A stretch of 64,000 nucleotides of DNA. It comes from Gnetum montanum (Eukaryota > Streptophyta > Gnetopsida > Gnetales > Gnetaceae). This document shows, piece by piece, positions 35,638-45,399 of the stretch (its first letter is position 1; each line of letters opens with the position of its first letter). The position numbers were made by a program, and so were the translations under genes. Below the pieces are notes generated by a model. That model did no database searches, was not told the DNA's origin, and saw nothing but the letters and a program-made list of their open reading frames with translations. The stretch lies in the NCBI GenBank assembly GCA_015680685.1, contig MNCI01006539.1:353896-417895 (forward strand), given 5' to 3'.

Positions 35638-35678
35638 GCGATATCGCGTACGCGATATCGCATGGGATGCGATATCGC
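35638..35678. repeat. three GCGATATCGC palindromes in the LTR U3 end
   Basis: GCGATATCGC occurs at 35638-35647, 35652-35661 and 35669-35678. The first two with the GTAC between them form one perfect 24-bp palindrome (35638-35661). The LTR at 60827 has GTGATATCGC at 60836 and 60850, the same 14-bp spacing. The LTR at 51467 keeps only diverged traces. The cluster lies between the LTR end and the TATA box. Confidence 0.85.
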
Positions 35679-36290
35679 GGTGCGTCTCATCAGTAGGTAT
35701 AGGTGAGATTGAAGCACAATATTCAGTGATGTCTTATGGACTTTACACTCCACTTAAAAACTCCTATAGTCTACTCTTCCTATGAGTTAATGTATAGTAA
35801 GCTACCAAAACTTCCCATCTAAGTAAAATTATGCACACTCATCATAGCTTATGAACTTAACCTCAACATTGGTTTAGCACCAAAAGAACATTTCATGAAT
35901 CTCAACATGCTAGATAAAAATAGAAATGTAATCCTTATGATAAGTGAAGTGCACAAGGCATACATCAAACAACATCATGATGCTAAGATACAAACACGAT
36001 ATTTTCAACCAAAAGATAAGGTCCTTTATTGGAACCTCAAACATGCATCTCAACTAACAAAATTCTAGATATTTTGAAAAGGATCCTACATAATCCAGTC
36101 AACTTTCCATTTAGGTGCCATGAAGATTTACCACTTTAATTATTCAAATAAGCTAATCTTGATTAACACATAATAAGTAAAACATTTTAAGGCTTTCCCA
36201 GTAGCCAAAAACTCAACTAACATCTTAATCCATGGTCAAGCTCATTCTATCTTCCATGTCTTCACCTTTCAACTTAGTCATGGAGGAGAT

Positions 36291-37030
36291 ATCCATCTAG
36301 CCTAACATCTTTTAGGGACATGATTTTTCAATTTTTTGTTTTACAGTTTCCTTCCATTTTTCTAATTCTTTATACTTTTTCTTTTATTAAGTCATTTTCC
36401 TTTTTAAGAATTTAATTTAATCTCAATTTTTCTGTTAGCATTACTAAGGATTATCGTTTATGTATAGGCCAATGTTGTTGTTTGTATTGTATTCTGTACT
36501 ATCAGGATGATTGGGAAAGCACTTGTATGAAGTAGTAAGACCACACCATCTATCCCTTCCCTTTTTCTAAATAAGAGATCTCCACCCTGAAAGTAGTATG
36601 GCTCTTCTCACATTGAAACTAAAAATCACTCGTGATCTTTATGCCTTGAGAGGGAAGAATCAAGAGATAATGAAAAAGGATCTAGCATCAAGTGGATTTG
36701 TTGATTCATTGCACTGCTTCTATGAGTATTATTCCTCTATTTATTTATGTCATAACTCATGTTTTAATTTTGATGGAAGCATGTTCTTCAATAAGTATTA
36801 CCTTGCCATGTCATTGGAAAGACATGTTACCCATACCTAAAGGTAGTCCTCTAGTAAAGAAAGCATAGTCTCCAATTAATTAATTCACAAACGAAACTTG
36901 ATTCCTAGGATATCACTCGAATAACATGTTACTCATGCCTAAAGATACTCCCTTAATGGGATTAGCATTATCTATGGGGCTAGAAAGACATGTTATCCAT
37001 GCTTGAAAACACCCCTCTAACCAATGGCTA
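36291..37030 (+). repeat. 3' non-coding region of the truncated Athila-like copy with a repeated module
   Basis: After a purine-rich AGTCATGGAGGAGATATCC near 36278, non-coding sequence carries GGAAAGACATGTTACCCATA at about 36814 and two diverged copies near 36925 and 36984 (ACATGTTACTCATGCC and GAAAGACATGTTATCCATGC). One copy, GGAAAGACATGTTACCCATG, lies at about 59297 in the complete element. This ties the region to the same family. An 80-codon open frame at 36598 has no support as a gene. Confidence 0.6.
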
Positions 37031-38290
37031 AGTTTCCTAAAAATAATTAATGTTTAACTAATTAATTAATCAAAAATGCTCCTTTTTTTATTTTGTTGAG
37101 TAATAATATTTTCTTATGATTGTGGGAGTCCTATGATTGTAATTTTTGGATGAAGTAATGTAATGTCACCAAAAAACATATGGACTTGGCCCAATACCTA
37201 GATAAATAGATATGATGATCATTTTAATCACATTTTTTATAAGGATCTAGTGTATATATTGTAAAACATCTCAAGTCTCTATCTCTATACTTCCTTATTC
37301 TTTTAACATTCACCTCACTGTTGCATATATTTTTTTCCTAATGATTTTGTTTAGTGTAAATTTTGAAGATAATTATTGTGTGAGTGTGGCACATAGACTG
37401 AATTGATATTCAATTCCCAACATGCCTAAAAACACCTTGTGGAGTGGTTATATAAGGGTATTAAGACATAGGCCTACTTTAGGAAAGACCCACTTGTATA
37501 ACTTTTTCACATATAGCCTATATACCACCTCCACATGTTCGACATATTGAGTTGTAGTTCCAAATTTGAATGCATTTCTTGTTTTTATTTCATCTTCTTA
37601 TGAACATCAAGTGTTAGGCCCCTATTTCAATCATGAATGCTTTTAAACACATATAACCCATTGGCTAAACCTCATACATTTTTCCCTTATGTCTAAATCC
37701 TCTCTCTATCTCTCATTCAACTTCTATATTACATTAAAATTAATAACAATGTACTATAAATTTAAAAGAAAATTTTGAGCTTATGCTGCATTGACGCATC
37801 CCGGTTAATATAGTAGAATACATCAACACATCCTCATTGATGTAGTATAAAAATAATATGTATACATGTGATGCTTAGCTAATTTCTGTCATTTTCATCC
37901 AAATAAGAGATGATTTTTTACTATTCTAAGAGCATAAAGCACTCCAAGTGCAATACTTGCGAACTTGTGCACTTGATTTGCACTATTTTCAATCTTGTAA
38001 GCTTTTGAAGTTGAGCTCTATGTCATGGAGGCACTAGGACTTAGGATCCTGAACTTTGTTAACACTTCATAATTACAAGGTAGTTAATAATAAAAAAGTA
38101 ATGAAAATTATGAAAAATTATCAATACATAACTACCCTATGACCTCAAAACCATAAGACTTTGAACACGTAAGAACATTCATGTTACATCTTTTTATGAA
38201 CTCAACTAAGAGATGGTTACATATATCAATGCTTATACTCATGCTAATGGCTAATTAGTGATCATCTATATGATTATAGATGATACCAAA
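37031..38290. other. AT-rich stretch without recognisable genes
   Basis: No domain, RNA gene or repeat pair was recognised on either strand. It may hold the missing 3' LTR of the truncated Athila-like copy, but no match to the LTR sequence was seen. Confidence 0.45.
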
Positions 38291-40223
38291 ATGAGGCTGC
38301 CAAGCAAGTGGACCTTCATAGCCTAAGGAGAAGTGTCAAAGAGAAGGGTGGAGATAACAACAACAACCATAAGTGGAATAGGCAGCTGAGGTCACACATG
38401 CAACTAGTCCATTAAGAAAAGAACTTGAGGTGGAGTCTATTCATAATATCTTTACAATGAAAAAAAGGTATTCTATGTAGGATGAAGTGCCTAGATCTAG
38501 GTCATGCATAGAGGTCATGCTTATGGAGGCTTTCCTAGAAAAGGTTCGAAGCAAATAAGTCTAAATCATAATTCTTCAAGAATTAGACTTTATGCCATTT
38601 TTGAAATTTTCTCTTAAATAAGTCCAAATCTAGTTGTAGGCATCCCTACTTTGGCCCATCATTTTCACCAACAAAGAATGGTACCTTGATGAGACCTACC
38701 TTTTCTAGATAATCACCAAGGAGATAGAACTATGAAAATCAAAGACATTATCATTTTTTACTTGGTGAAGGTCATAGCAAAGGCCTTGGAATTGTCCAAT
38801 GAAGGAGCAAAGCTTGCAGATATGTCTATGTAGTTAGATGTGGAAATAAAGAAAGAATGAACCCAAAGATGTTATGGTGTTAACCATAAAGAGTATGATG
38901 CCTTGGCTAAAGCAAAGTGGGTATGCTTCAAGATAGTGCCATATCACCAATCCAATGATATGGCCTAGCAAGATCACATCATTCTTTACCAAGGTATGTA
39001 TGGCTCATAGCAAGAAATCTCTAATCAACCTCCCCCAACTACTCTTCTTAGAAATTAAGAAGAGATTCAAAGAAAATGAGAAAGATAAAAAGATACCTCC
39101 TTTTCCATGCTTGATCAAAAAACTTTGTAAGAGGGGAGAAATAGCCTATTATGCCAGTGACGTACTTTGAAAGGCTCCTAGTACATCATGACAAGAAATG
39201 CTAAAAGAAAAAACATCTTCAAGATCCTAGGAGGCAGAAGCACCACCACCATCAACCAAGGATGTTGTAGGCATTAAAGAAGACCTAAGGTAACTTAGAG
39301 AACAATAGTAGTAGGAACCTACTAATGATGAGTAATCTAACTATCATCTAATCATGAGAAATTTCAATGGGGTTGTAAGGATCATCAACTAGACATCAGA
39401 TAATTTGGCAAAACTATTCTTTACTAGGACTCAAATAACTATGCATGCTAACCTAACCATGGGGGAAGTTATGGCATACTTGTTGTCTGAACAAGTTCCA
39501 AAAATTTTGGGCAATACCAAAAGATATCATCATGGTAATCATATCATGTAAAGGATAGGAGGCAGTAGCAAAAATGATGGTAGATAAGGTAGAAGAAGCA
39601 TTGAAGATTTTTATGGCACCTATGTCCAACATTATTACTATGGTAGATATCCAAGTATATACAGGAAATATATCTAGAGGGATGACTATAGCCCATCATG
39701 AAAAGGTGCTAGAAAGACTAGTGGATATTGGAAAACTAGTTCCAGATGACTTCAATATCCTAAACAATGTTTTAGTAATCCAATGTACACTAATAAAGAT
39801 AAGGAGCAATTTTTTCATTACTAAAGCCTAACTGAAGAAAGCTATCAATATTCATTAATGGTTAGCAACTAAAGTTGTGAAACTAAGAGTCTTTCTGTCT
39901 AGTCTTACCATTCTATGACCTGAGTTGACTAGAGATGAAGCTTTCTAAGAGCTTCAAAAGAAATTGAAGATGGTCAATAATGGAAAGAAGAGAGCGATAT
40001 AGGATGCTTCCTTGTCAAATACCATGTTGAACACTACAAACAAGAACCTTACCTAGATGTGTAAGGAAAATAAGCAACTCTCCTAGAAAAATCAGTGTTT
40101 ACTTAAGGTGTAGAAGTTTAAAGAGCAACTAGAGGAATACCTTAAGCACTAGCAGGAAAAACTTGCAAACGTGAACTAAGATGTCAAAAAGTTGGCAACT
40201 TAGAATAAAAATCTATTAATGAA
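38291..40223 (+). pseudogene. unknown coding-like relic with C-terminal coiled coil
   Basis: Not recognised with confidence. Shifting plus-strand frames have coding character: EYDALAKAKWVCFKIVPYHQ (about 38890-38950), SLINLPQLLFLEIKKRF (about 39025) with PPFPCLIKKLCKRGEIAYY (about 39100), an 85-codon open frame at 39574-39831, and a coiled-coil-like tail (EAF-stop-ELQKKLKMVNNGKK, KFKEQLEEYLKH, KLAT-stop-NKNLLMNN) to 40218. Many stops are TAG where Gln fits the heptads. The style resembles transposon-encoded or gag-like proteins of plants, but no family is claimed. The chromovirus LTR begins at 40224, and similar coding-like sequence continues at 63680, so this ORF may be the insertion target. 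Confidence 0.45.
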
Positions 40224-40404
40224 TAATATAGGGACATCTCTTTCGAGTCCTTTTCATCCCTGTAGGTGGTCAATTTGCAAGTTAGGAAAGCTAGAGAGAT
40301 GTCTTCATTGGAAGTTGCAAAAACACAAAGATACATCCCAAGTACCTAGGAAACTTCTAACCACAGGATGAGACATTTTTAGCTCAATGTTTGTGATAAA
40401 CATA
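40224..40404 (+). repeat. chromovirus 5' LTR, first segment
   Basis: GGGACATCTCTTTCGAGTCC and downstream words (GGAAAGCTAGAGAGATGT, TGAGACATTTTTAGCTCAA) match 63085-63255 in the 3' LTR. The match stops at 40404, where a 922-bp insert begins. Confidence 0.85.
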
Positions 40405-41326
40405 AAAGCTAAAGGAATTTGAAGCAATGAAAAAATTACTTGGTTTTCTTGACTTTACAAAGAATAGGCCAATAAAATTTGTATTGTTAAAAATATTAGG
40501 TGGTTCTCTATAATTTGGAAAAAGGAAGTACTACAAAAGATATCTAGAACCTGAGGTTGTGTTTTGTTCTTTCCAATATATCAAAAATCATAGCAATTCT
40601 AGTAATGCAATTTTAAAGGATGATAACTAAAATGTTATTAAGTTTCTAATGCTAAGATTTAAACTAATTATTTCCACATATATTAGTTTTCAAATAAATC
40701 TAATATCATATCAAATCATTATGTGATGACTATCAAATCATTGACTATCATTCATTCTGGTAAAGATTTAGCATTCATAAAACATGCCAAATTATAGAGC
40801 TAATTTCTCCAAATTGGAGTAGACATTGAATTAAAATTTTAGATGCATGTAACCACCTACTCTAGCTTTGTAATAAATCTAGAATCACTAACAATGTTGT
40901 GAAATAACTAAGATATGATCAAAATAGTGAACATTTTCAATTCTAATTATTCAACTTCCAAGATTAAGTAAAGAATGATAAATGATGTTGATGTATGTCG
41001 TTGAATTGATGAAATATTGATGAATTGATGATGAAATAATCAAATTCTTGCTAAAATTATATTCATGATTCCATTGTACAAATTTTCAAGAGATGCCTTA
41101 GATATATATATGTGACAAGTGAGGCAAAGTTTACTCAAAATAATATAATATAGCCCTAGTGACTAGAAGAAATCTTAAAAATTGAATATATATATATATA
41201 TATATGGATTGAGACCAAAATAATATTACAACTACTTATCAATCTAAAAATTTCCTATTTCATTAAAATAAGTTTCTTTTTGTATAATAAAACAAAAACA
41301 ATTATTGTCTTATACTCTCAAAAGCC
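40405..41326. mobile_element. 922-bp insertion of unknown type in the chromovirus 5' LTR
   Basis: This block is absent from the 3' LTR. AACATA stands on both sides (40399-40404 and 41327-41332), as a 6-bp target duplication would. No terminal inverted repeats, ORFs or poly(A) were seen. The sequence is AT-rich with a (TA)n run near 41190 and a GATGAATTGATG repeat near 41020. A deletion in the 3' LTR instead is possible. Confidence 0.5.
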
Positions 41327-41502
41327 AACATAGGTTCGGTTGCTGATTGAGCATAGATGAAGAAAGGAGGAAAAAAGAGAGAAAGTTAAGATAGAGAGAT
41401 TGTAGAAGAGGATGTATGTTTTTATGATTAAATGTGTGTGATATTGGCCATAACTTTTTGTATGTGCATCTAATCTCAAATTTGTGTGTGGAGAGATCTA
41501 GA
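41327..41502 (+). repeat. chromovirus 5' LTR, second segment
   Basis: GGTTCGGTTGCTGATTGAGC and later GTGTGTGGAGAGATCTAGAT match 63265-63430. The match breaks just after GATCTAGATTAATTG, where the pararetrovirus DNA starts. Confidence 0.85.
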
Positions 41503-41544
41503 TTAATTGGGAGATTTATTATAATAATCTTTTGGAGATATCTC

Positions 41545-42300
41545 TTAATAGAAAGAATGGTCCATTTTGTTATTGATTTGCTTCATTCTTTTCTGGGCTT
41601 TCATATCATGACAAATATTCCTATTAACTATTTCTAAGAATTGTCTAATGGCACTGAAACTCATATCATCTAAGGTTTTCTCTTGATATTGGAGCTCATC
41701 ATGATATTTGTCATACAAAGGTTGTGGCATTGCTCCTACAAGATGTTCCTTAGCAGACCTATCATGTGTAAGCTTATCCCTATAATACCATTCTTCCATA
41801 GTGTCAAGGAATGGTCCAAGGTCTTGGATTTTATCTAGTTTAGCTTTAAAAAACCTTTGTCTATAAGTAATATCATAATCATATTAATCACCTATCAACT
41901 CTTTTGTAATAGCATTAATCAATAATATTGATGGGCCATTTAATAACTTTAATCTAACACTCACGTTTATCTAATTCTACCATCTACATAGATTACCTAC
42001 AAATTTAAATACACAGTTTTGTATGGTGTGTTTCATGCTCTTTTTATCTAGAATAACCTGTCTTTCAATGAATCCATTAATTCTATCAATAACCTTTTGT
42101 CGTTCAACAGGTTCTAGTTTGTCCATACAAAACTTTGGATCTTTTTCACTAAGTGATCTAAAAGAGACTTTTGGGTATTCTTCTGGATTTTGTATATAAA
42201 CACCAGGTATACTGAGTAGGTTTTGTTCTTCTTGATCTAGTTGTGAGTACTTGGATTCAATGCCTTTCATATGGGAAGTGGATTCCTTGTTAGCATTTAT
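41545..42300 (-). pseudogene. pararetrovirus coat-like region (partial)
   Basis: Two open stretches (97 codons ending at 41977; 84 codons, 41799-41545) follow the movement-protein part on the minus strand. They are rich in charged helices. One segment (LDDMSFSAIRQFLEIVNRNI) resembles the helical core of caulimovirid coat proteins, but the match is weak. The Cys-His zinc knuckle that normally ends the coat protein is not present. The copy stops here at the junction with the LTR, so the knuckle may lie beyond the break. The role would be capsid assembly. The call depends mainly on position between movement protein and the break. Confidence 0.45.
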
Positions 42301-43050
42301 AATTGATCCTTTACCCTTTTGATCTCTTCTAAAGTTCCCTTTAGATTGTCTAGGTGAAGAATCAGGATTTGTTTAGTAATCAAGAATAGATCCTATTGTG
42401 TTTTCTAGAGTACTAGGTATTTGTATTTTAGGTACCCATCATTTCTCTACTGCATCAATCTTTTTTTGGTTTTTTAAAACTTGATGCAAACAATGACTAG
42501 ACTGTGTTAAGATATTAGTGATCCTATGGTTTGCCCAATTTTGTAATTTTATTGTATCAGATAGTGGATCTATTGTTAGTTTTTGGAACATTTCACAAGA
42601 AATTTCTTTTTGTTATTCTGTAGAGTTTACTTTATGCTCATTCTATTCTTTTTTTGGTTCATTCATGTTTATTCTAATCAAGGTGTCACATTATGCACAT
42701 CTATAACTATGGCCTTCTTTTATGGAAACAAAGTGTGGACATGATGGATTGTAGTGTGTGTCTAAGTCTGATTCTTGAGGTGGTTGTTTTCTTTTGGCAT
42801 CTTGTTCTACTACAAACTAAATAATAGGTTTATATTTTTTGATAACTTTAGGCTTGGTTATCTAAATTGAGAATGAGTATGATGGTTTTTCCATAATTTT
42901 AGTAACATCCATGGTGATTACTAATTATTTATATCAAGATCTCATCTTTTCCTCAATATCTATTTTTGGTTTAGGTTCTGGATCTAAGAGTCGTAGAGAT
43001 CTCCTAAAAGGTATCAAGCTAGTCAATTTGGGAACAAGAGGACGTATCCT

Positions 43051-43697
43051 TTAACTAGTGCTAGCAACTTCTATTTGATCTATCCCAAATGGGTTAGACT
43101 TAGTAAATCTTGGTTTTTTAAGATTTACATTATATCTATGTTTACCAGAACATCTAGATCTAATCAAAGGAACATAATCATAGAAATCTACCAAGGCATT
43201 ATCAATCTGTGGATACATCATATGTATTCGAAGATCCTCAATGTTAATTTCTGTTTCATACTCAATATTTGTACAACAAACAAATATTGTTTTTTTTCCA
43301 AAGGACAATAGGGTTTTAATACAAGTATGACTAAAAAGCTTAAATATTAGCCTGTTCCTATTCTAGCGTAGACACTACCGTAATGCATATAAATAGGAAT
43401 GGAAGCAATAAGCATTAAACTATTACATAAATTGTTATCACATAAAGAAAGAGTAAATTTGGAAAGCATTAATATTAAAGCATAAAATTCTAATCTCCCC
43501 TTTGCTTCCATTATGATTACATCTTGGAAGTTCTTAAAGCATTTATCTACGAATGCAATCCAATATGGGTTTCTTAGTCTATAATTGAAGTGTGGATGGA
43601 TATGAATATCTATTTCAACCATGTGTACATAATTATATCCTAATATTTTACACTTCTCAACCTCCCTAAGGCAAAAAATTAGAGTGAGACTGGTCAA
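43051..43697 (-). pseudogene. pararetrovirus movement protein (30K-type), partial
   Basis: The minus-strand stretch from 43697 reads CKILGYNYVHMVEIDIHIHP followed by a region matching the conserved 30K/caulimovirid movement-protein core, in which a hydrophobic strand with IG.I.I.I.P is usual, then FQDVIIMEAKGRLEF in the place of the FQDS..G..E segment. A second open stretch (43308-43051) continues after a frameshift. In the virus this protein enlarges plasmodesmata to pass virus between cells. The N-terminus is lost to stops between 43700 and about 44000. The position just downstream of the primer-site remnant agrees with the first gene of a caulimovirid. Match by eye, no profile search. Confidence 0.65.
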
Positions 43698-44088
43698 AGA
43701 CCAAAGCCACTAATTTCCAAGTCACAATCAAGGAAATGCATGCATTGGAAGGACTAGATGGGGTTCAAACTGCTTATTGGGTAAATCTCACATTGTTGTG
43801 GAAGCAAAGGCAACTTAGAAAACAAAGAAGTGGTATAGAAATGAAAAAGATGACAAGTATAAGAGGTAGATGCACCTAAAAGGATGCATCTATCTGATGC
43901 CATGGTATGGGGTCAAATGATTGTCAACAAGATTGGATTGAGAATGGCACTACATCTTATTACTCCCTCCTCAGCCTTACTGCATGCCTTATGCCTTTGG
44001 CAAATTAGGATCTCCATAAAGTCTCCTAAATCACTAGCAAGTTCGATAGGAACAAGAACCTAACAATACTAGTAGCAAGAGTACAACT

Positions 44089-44102
44089 TGGCTTTCATAC
44101 CA
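44089..44102 (-). promoter_or_regulatory. remnant tRNA-Met primer-binding site of the pararetrovirus
   Basis: The minus strand reads TGGTATGAAAGCCA. It matches the caulimovirid primer site TGGTATCAGAGCCA at 12 of 14 positions. It lies between the RNase H/C-terminal ORF and the movement protein and downstream of a TATA box, which is where the minus-strand primer site belongs. Confidence 0.55.
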
Positions 44103-44345
44103 ACTCTCACCTAGATCGCTCACTTCATTCGTTAACCTCAATGCTCAAAGATACACAATAAGAAACATAGAAACAAACACAACAAGATGGCCAAAAGCCT
44201 TCAAGATTATATTATTCACATTGGATGCCTAGAGATACAAGCAACAAGTAGCTAAGGGATGCTTGGAAGAAGAATGCTTCTAAGGCACTATGTGTAGCTC
44301 TTAGGATCTCTTTCTTTCGATTCCTCTTAGCTTTGCAAGGATACA

Positions 44346-44353
44346 TATTTATA
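44346..44353 (-). promoter_or_regulatory. TATA box of the pararetrovirus promoter (candidate)
   Basis: On the minus strand GACTATAAATATGTATCC gives TATAAATA about 245 bp ahead of the primer-site remnant. Upstream words GTGATGTCAT and TGTTGTCATCC resemble weak bZIP-type activator sites. The order of promoter, leader and primer site fits a full-length viral transcript. Confidence 0.45.
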
Positions 44354-44812
44354 GTCAAAGCATGAAGCTTCAAGGACCTTCTAGTGTCATCTAGCACACC
44401 AAACACTATCAAGTGGATGACAACACACAAAGCACTAACAGGAAGCACTAACTAGATGACATCACACCACATGCTAACTAATGCCATCCATCATTACATA
44501 CGTAACTATTTAAGATAATGTTAGCATCCTTATCTTTTAATTGTACATAGTGCCTAAAAGGTGTTAAACATCTCCAAGAGAGTCATAACTTCAATGGGAC
44601 TCAACTTCATCATCTGGTGGTGGAGAGTCCCAGATTTTGGAGTTAATTGGTGAAGATGGTTCACCACACAAATAGAAAGAGGAAAATCATCCTCCAATTC
44701 TTTGCATGTCAACAACCCAAGGATCAATCATACTCAGATCAAGGGCCCTTAGAGTATAATTATTATGTAGAAATGCTTCTCTTATATCATGTTTTGTGGT
44801 GGTGTAGGCCTC

Positions 44813-45241
44813 TTAGAAGAAGGAATATTGACAAGAAGCTATCCAATCAACTCTTCTTTTAATGTAAGAAGTTACCAGATATGATGCAAGTTCACCATAT
44901 GTTTCCACACAGTGAGCTCGTGCTTGCAAATCTTCATAAAAAGGAAAATCTCTATTTGGTTCATCTTTCCTTTGATATAGATTGACAGGATAAGTAGGAT
45001 GAAAGACAGTAGAAGTGTGACCAAACAAGTGCCACCATAACCAAAAGGTTTCATTGGGAAGAATCCAAGGGTTTATTTCAATATTATACACATGGAAGAA
45101 GCTTGGTTGACAATGAATCCAATCAAACATATGATTAGAGTTTGTTGGGAAATAAAGGCTTTGTAATTCAACATCAGTAGTACCTCTAATTGATCTATGG
45201 TAAGGATCCCCTAATCTAGGTTCAGACATCCTTATAGCCAC
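44813..45241 (-). CDS. 142-codon ORF downstream of pararetrovirus RNase H
   Basis: This minus-strand frame (Met at 45241) is open for 142 codons, unusual in this decayed locus. It is rich in Trp, Phe, Tyr and His, with features such as FDWIHCQPSFF, INPWILPNETFWLWWHLFGH and HPTYPVNLYQRKDEP. It follows RNase H and precedes the intergenic region, so it is probably the C-terminal extension of the viral polyprotein rather than a separate gene. The Met may be internal. No known domain was recognised. The role is unknown. Confidence 0.5.
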   Translation of the reverse strand: MAIRMSEPRLGDPYHRSIRGTTDVELQSLYFPTNSNHMFDWIHCQPSFFHVYNIEINPWILPNETFWLWWHLFGHTSTVFHPTYPVNLYQRKDEPNRDFPFYEDLQARAHCVETYGELASYLVTSYIKRRVDWIASCQYSFF

Positions 45242-45399
45242 CTTGGATCTTGTTGTAATTGTTTGGAGATACCTGACGAACTAGTCAAAACTCCATCTCC
45301 AATCATCATGAAAAGATTCTTGGACTAGAATTGACATGTACCTTTCATTCCTATCCCAATATCTAAGCAAGAAAGAGGACCTAAGCATCCAACCTTCAC

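Larger units (their letters stand above)
34976..35692 (-). mobile_element. solo LTR of the Athila-like family, with 5-bp target duplication
   Basis: The LTR runs from TGATGAGTGGCG at 34976 to TCTCATCA ending at 35692. GTAGG flanks it on both sides (34971-34975 and 35693-35697). It reads in reverse relative to the LTRs at 51467 and 60827 and lies inside an integrase relic of the same family. It keeps many CpGs (for example ACGAATACGAGCGTACACGC near 35010), so it looks much younger than the other copies. Positions 35195-35631 are unknown bases. No internal region follows, which is the usual outcome of recombination between the two LTRs of one element. Confidence 0.9.
33905..36290 (+). pseudogene. 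RNase H and integrase of a truncated Athila-like element
   Basis: From about 33905 the sequence aligns with 56960-58600 of the complete Athila-like copy. RNase H: ALEKFRYYILDYQVFMHIDH, then FLMNKLVVSPSSIRWL. Integrase: a linker with RAKYF-like sequence replaced by stops, RNSIMKHY-type remains, then ISNNETYFTSASF at about 34815-34855, where the second catalytic Asp is Asn. A solo LTR (34976-35692) splits the integrase, and coding homology resumes at 35698 (TATAGGTGAGATTGAAGCAC against TATAGGTGAGATTGGAGCAG at 58034). Gag, protease and RT are absent, truncated at the LINE junction. Its 3' non-coding part continues to about 37030. More decayed than the copy at 51-61 kb. Confidence 0.8.

Noticed and set aside
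35081-35785. Long open frames on both strands through 35.1-35.8 kb
   Set aside because: They exist only because unknown bases carry no stop codons; the region is a solo LTR.
41180-41206. (TA)n run as a possible regulatory site
   Set aside because: A simple microsatellite within the 922-bp insert; no further support.
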